DNA from: an uncultured Paracoccus sp. | Lineage (GTDB): Bacteria; Pseudomonadota; Alphaproteobacteria; Rhodobacterales; Rhodobacteraceae | Reading direction: 5' to 3' | NCBI GenBank assembly: GCA_937859005.1 | Contig: CALLYR010000234.1 | Span: 1-9,001, forward strand | DNA: 9,001 bases | Shown here: positions 6,308-9,001 of the stretch, piece after piece | Layout: every line of letters starts with the position of its first letter | Numbering within the stretch: the first letter of the stretch is position 1 | The notes under the pieces: model-generated | What the model was told of the DNA's origin: nothing | The model's database searches: none | The model's input: only the letters and a program-made list of their open reading frames with translations | Position numbers and translations under genes: made by a program

Positions 6308-9001
6308 TGGCCGGGCGCGTCACGGCCGTGCTGGGGCCGACCAACACCGGCAAGACCCATTACGCGATCGAGCGGATGCTGGCGCATCGCACCGGCGTCA
6401 TCGGCCTGCCGCTGCGCCTGCTGGCGCGCGAGGTCTATGACCGCATCGTCAAGGCGCGCGGGCCGTCGGTCGTGGCGCTCATCACCGGCGAGGAACGCAT
6501 CGTCCCCGAACGCGCCGCCTATTGGGTGGCCACCACCGAGGCCATGCCCGAGGTGCTGGCCGATTTCGTCGCCATCGACGAGATCCAGCTCTGCGCCGAC
6601 CCCGAACGCGGCCATGTCTTCACCGACCGCCTGCTGCACATGCGGGGCCTGCACGAGACGCTGTTCCTGGGGTCCGCCACCATGCGGCCCGCCATCGCGG
6701 CGCTGGTCCCCGAGGCGCAGTTCATGCGGCGGGAACGGTTTTCCACGCTGACCTGGGCGGGGCCGAAAAAGCTGTCGCGGATGCCCGCGCGGTCCGCCAT
6801 CGTCGGGTTCAGCGTCGATGACGTTTACGCCACCGCCGAACTGATCCGCCGCCAGAAGGGCGGCTGCGCGGTCGTCATGGGTGCGCTGTCGCCCCGCACC
6901 CGCAACGCGCAGGTCGCCATGTATCAGGCCGGCGAGGTCGATTACCTCGTCGCGACCGACGCCATTGGCATGGGGCTCAACCTCGACATCCGCCATGTGG
7001 CGTTCGAGGCGACCCACAAGTTCGACGGCCGCCGCCTGCGGCCGCTGTTCCCGCACGAGCTGGGCCAGATCGCGGGCCGCGCCGGGCGGCACACCGAACC
7101 CGGCACCTTCGGCGTCACCGGCGAGGCGTCGGAACTGGACGAGGGCCTGATCGACGCGATCGAGAACCACCGTTTTGCCCCGATCAGCCGCCTTGTCTGG
7201 CGCAATTCGGCGCTGGAGTTCGGGACCGTGGACCGGCTGGTGCAGTCGCTGGAACAGCCCTCGGGCGACGAATGGCTGGGCCGCGGGCGCGAGGCGGACG
7301 ACCTGTCGGCGCTGAAGGTCCTGCGCGACCTGCCCGAGATCCGCGACCGGGTGACGCACCCCAAGGACGTGCGCCTGTTGTGGGATGTCTGCCGCATCCC
7401 CGATTTCCGCGGCATCTCGCCCGCCGAGCACACCAGCCTGCTGACCCGCATCTTCGGTTTCCTGCAGGAAGGCGGCATCCCCGGCGACTGGCTGGCGCGG
7501 TCGGTCGCGCGCATCGACAAGCCGGGGGGCGACATCGACGCGATCTCCAAGCGCCTCGCCTTCATCCGCACCTGGACCTATGTCGCGCAACGCAGCGGCT
7601 GGGTGCAGGACGAAGCCCATTGGCGGAATGAGACGCGGGCTGTAGAAGACCGCCTGTCGGACGCCTTGCACGCGGCGCTGACGCAGCGATTCGTGGACCG
7701 GCGCACATCCGTGCTGATGCGCCGGCTCAAGCAGAAGGAGAGCCTGGTGGCCGAGGTGAACGACAAGGGCGAGGTGACGGTCGAAGGCGAATTCGCCGGC
7801 CGTCTGGAGGGATTCCGGTTCCGCACCGACCCCGCGGCCACGGGCGACGAGGCCCGGATGCTGACCCGCGCAAGCTATGAGGCGCTGCGGCCGGAGTTTC
7901 ATCTGCGCGCCGACCGCTTCTATAACGCGCCGGATACCGAACTGGATTTCACCGAACAGGGCGGCCTGATGTGGGGCAGCGCGGCGGTGGGCAAGCTGGT
8001 CAGGGGGTCCGATCCGCTGAAGCCGGGGGTCGAGGTCTTCGTGGACGAGGAAGCCGGCCCCGAGATCGCGGACAAGGTCCGCCGCCGGTTGCAGCATTTC
8101 ATCGACCGCAAGATCGCCGCGGGCTTCGAGCCGCTGCTGGCGATGCAGGCGGACGAAACCCTGAGCGGGCTGGCCCGCGGCGTGGCTTTCCGGCTGGTCG
8201 AGGCGATGGGCGTGCTGCCCCGCGCGGGAATCGCCGCCGAGATCAAGGAACTGGATCAGGACGCGCGGTCGATGCTGCGCAAGCATGGCATCCGCTTCGG
8301 CCAGTATACCGTGTTCCTGCCCGCCGTTCTGAAGCCCGCGCCGACGCGGCTGCGGCTGGTGCTGGCGTCGCTGTGGCAGGGCCTGGACGAATTCCCCGAA
8401 AGCCCGCCGCCGGGTCTGGTGACCATCCCCAACATCACCGACGTGCCGAAAGAGCATTACGCTTTGTCGGGCTACCACCCCGCGGGGGAACGTGCGATCC
8501 GCATCGACATGCTGGAACGGCTGGCCGACATGCTGCGCGGCCAGGACAGCCGCGCCGGGTTCGAGGCCACGCCCGACATGCTGTCGATCACCGGCATGAC
8601 GCTGGAGCAGTTCGCGGATCTGATGGAGGGCCTTGGCTATCGCGCGGAAAAGGCCGAGCGGGTCAAGGCCCGCGCGGCTGCGCCTGTGCTGGCCGAACCC
8701 GCGCCCGCCCCGGCCGAAGGCGAGGGCGCAGCCCTTCCCCTGACCGAGGAGGAAAGCGTTCTGGCCGCCGAGACCCGCGCCCGCTGGGAGGCCGAGCAGG
8801 CCGAGAAGCGCGCCGCCGAAGCGGCCGCGGCCGAAGCGGCGCAGGCAGGGGATGAGAGCGCCGGACCTGCGGACGACACCGAATCGCAGACCGATACGCC
8901 CGCACCCGCGGCGCCCGAGATGGAAGCCTTCTATACCTTCGTCTGGGCGCCTCGTCCGCGGGGCGGCAACCGCCGTCCGCAGGGCGGCGAGGGACAGGGT
9001 C
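6307..9001 (+). CDS. SUV3-like superfamily 2 RNA helicase, 3' end beyond the window
   Basis: Open from the ATG at 6307 to the window end: 898 codons with no stop. ATP-driven RNA unwinding is the family role; the mitochondrial SUV3 helicase of the RNA degradosome is the eukaryotic relative. Motifs: Walker A GPTNTGKT (residues 10-17), GLPLRLLAREVYDR just after it, motif II DEIQ (91-94), motif III SAT (123-125), a second RecA domain with ATDAIGMGLNLDIR, and motif VI QIAGRAGR (254-261). The conserved ARG-G-R-H run and FDGRRLRPLF are typical of SUV3. After the core comes a long, poorly motif-bearing region (about 300-785), then an Ala/Glu-rich, charged, probably disordered or coiled stretch (about 789-870), and from 873 FYTFVWAPRPRGGNRRPQGG, a basic Arg/Gly tail start. 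The start overlaps the TPR stop (TGATG). The exact RNA substrate and partners in bacteria are not established by sequence. Confidence 0.92.
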   Translation, partial: MAGRVTAVLGPTNTGKTHYAIERMLAHRTGVIGLPLRLLAREVYDRIVKARGPSVVALITGEERIVPERAAYWVATTEAMPEVLADFVAIDEIQLCADPERGHVFTDRLLHMRGLHETLFLGSATMRPAIAALVPEAQFMRRERFSTLTWAGPKKLSRMPARSAIVGFSVDDVYATAELIRRQKGGCAVVMGALSPRTRNAQVAMYQAGEVDYLVATDAIGMGLNLDIRHVAFEATHKFDGRRLRPLFPHELGQIAGRAGRHTEPGTFGVTGEASELDEGLIDAIENHRFAPISRLVWRNSALEFGTVDRLVQSLEQPSGDEWLGRGREADDLSALKVLRDLPEIRDRVTHPKDVRLLWDVCRIPDFRGISPAEHTSLLTRIFGFLQEGGIPGDWLARSVARIDKPGGDIDAISKRLAFIRTWTYVAQRSGWVQDEAHWRNETRAVEDRLSDALHAALTQRFVDRRTSVLMRRLKQKESLVAEVNDKGEVTVEGEFAGRLEGFRFRTDPAATGDEARMLTRASYEALRPEFHLRADRFYNAPDTELDFTEQGGLMWGSAAVGKLVRGSDPLKPGVEVFVDEEAGPEIADKVRRRLQHFIDRKIAAGFEPLLAMQADETLSGLARGVAFRLVEAMGVLPRAGIAAEIKELDQDARSMLRKHGIRFGQYTVFLPAVLKPAPTRLRLVLASLWQGLDEFPESPPPGLVTIPNITDVPKEHYALSGYHPAGERAIRIDMLERLADMLRGQDSRAGFEATPDMLSITGMTLEQFADLMEGLGYRAEKAERVKARAAAPVLAEPAPAPAEGEGAALPLTEEESVLAAETRARWEAEQAEKRAAEAAAAEAAQAGDESAGPADDTESQTDTPAPAAPEMEAFYTFVWAPRPRGGNRRPQGGEGQG

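Noticed and set aside
5719..8478. A 919-codon open frame on the minus strand opposite the TPR and helicase genes
   Set aside because: It lies antisense to two well-supported genes and has a Gln/Arg/His-rich composition typical of high-GC antisense frames. It shows no recognisable domain.

Overview
The window is high-GC DNA with dense, short-spaced genes and strong G/C third-position codon bias. Gene content and protein style (a zwf-pgl-pgi cluster, a bacterial SUV3-type helicase, a small SCP2 protein) point to an alphaproteobacterium, most likely Rhodobacteraceae and Paracoccus-like. That placement is inference from recalled family resemblance; no search was run.

Layout. (1) Bases 2-316 hold the 3' end of a PIN-domain (VapC-type) gene cut by the window edge. 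(2) Bases 380-4093 form a plus-strand sugar-phosphate cluster: zwf (glucose-6-phosphate dehydrogenase), pgl (6-phosphogluconolactonase) and pgi (glucose-6-phosphate isomerase), with intergenic gaps under 10 bases. zwf and pgl look intact. pgi is broken: after the conserved GIGG the reading frame jumps and about ten conserved residues are missing, consistent with a deletion of about 31 bases near 2951. Everything downstream of the lesion is still well conserved. (3) Bases 4094-4418 are a gene-free stretch between convergent genes, with an 11-bp-arm inverted repeat that could end transcription. (4) On the minus strand, a small SCP2 sterol-carrier-like gene (5394-5678) is followed by a PldB-like alpha/beta hydrolase (4419-5384), probably one transcript. 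(5) Diverging from it on the plus strand are an exported TPR protein (5711-6307) and, overlapping its stop by one base, a long SUV3-like RNA helicase (from 6307) that runs off the right edge.

How the genes work together. zwf and pgl make 6-phosphogluconate from glucose-6-phosphate, feeding the Entner-Doudoroff pathway or the oxidative pentose phosphate pathway. pgi would normally connect this to fructose-6-phosphate. With pgi broken, glucose could still be oxidised one way, but recycling of fructose-6-phosphate and synthesis of glucose-6-phosphate would need another enzyme, unless the lesion is an assembly error. The SCP2/hydrolase pair suggests lipid handling, and the TPR/helicase pair suggests coupled expression, with no shared function evident from sequence.

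I found no tRNA, rRNA, CRISPR array, insertion sequence or phage gene, and no convincing new system. The disrupted pgi is the observation most worth checking.
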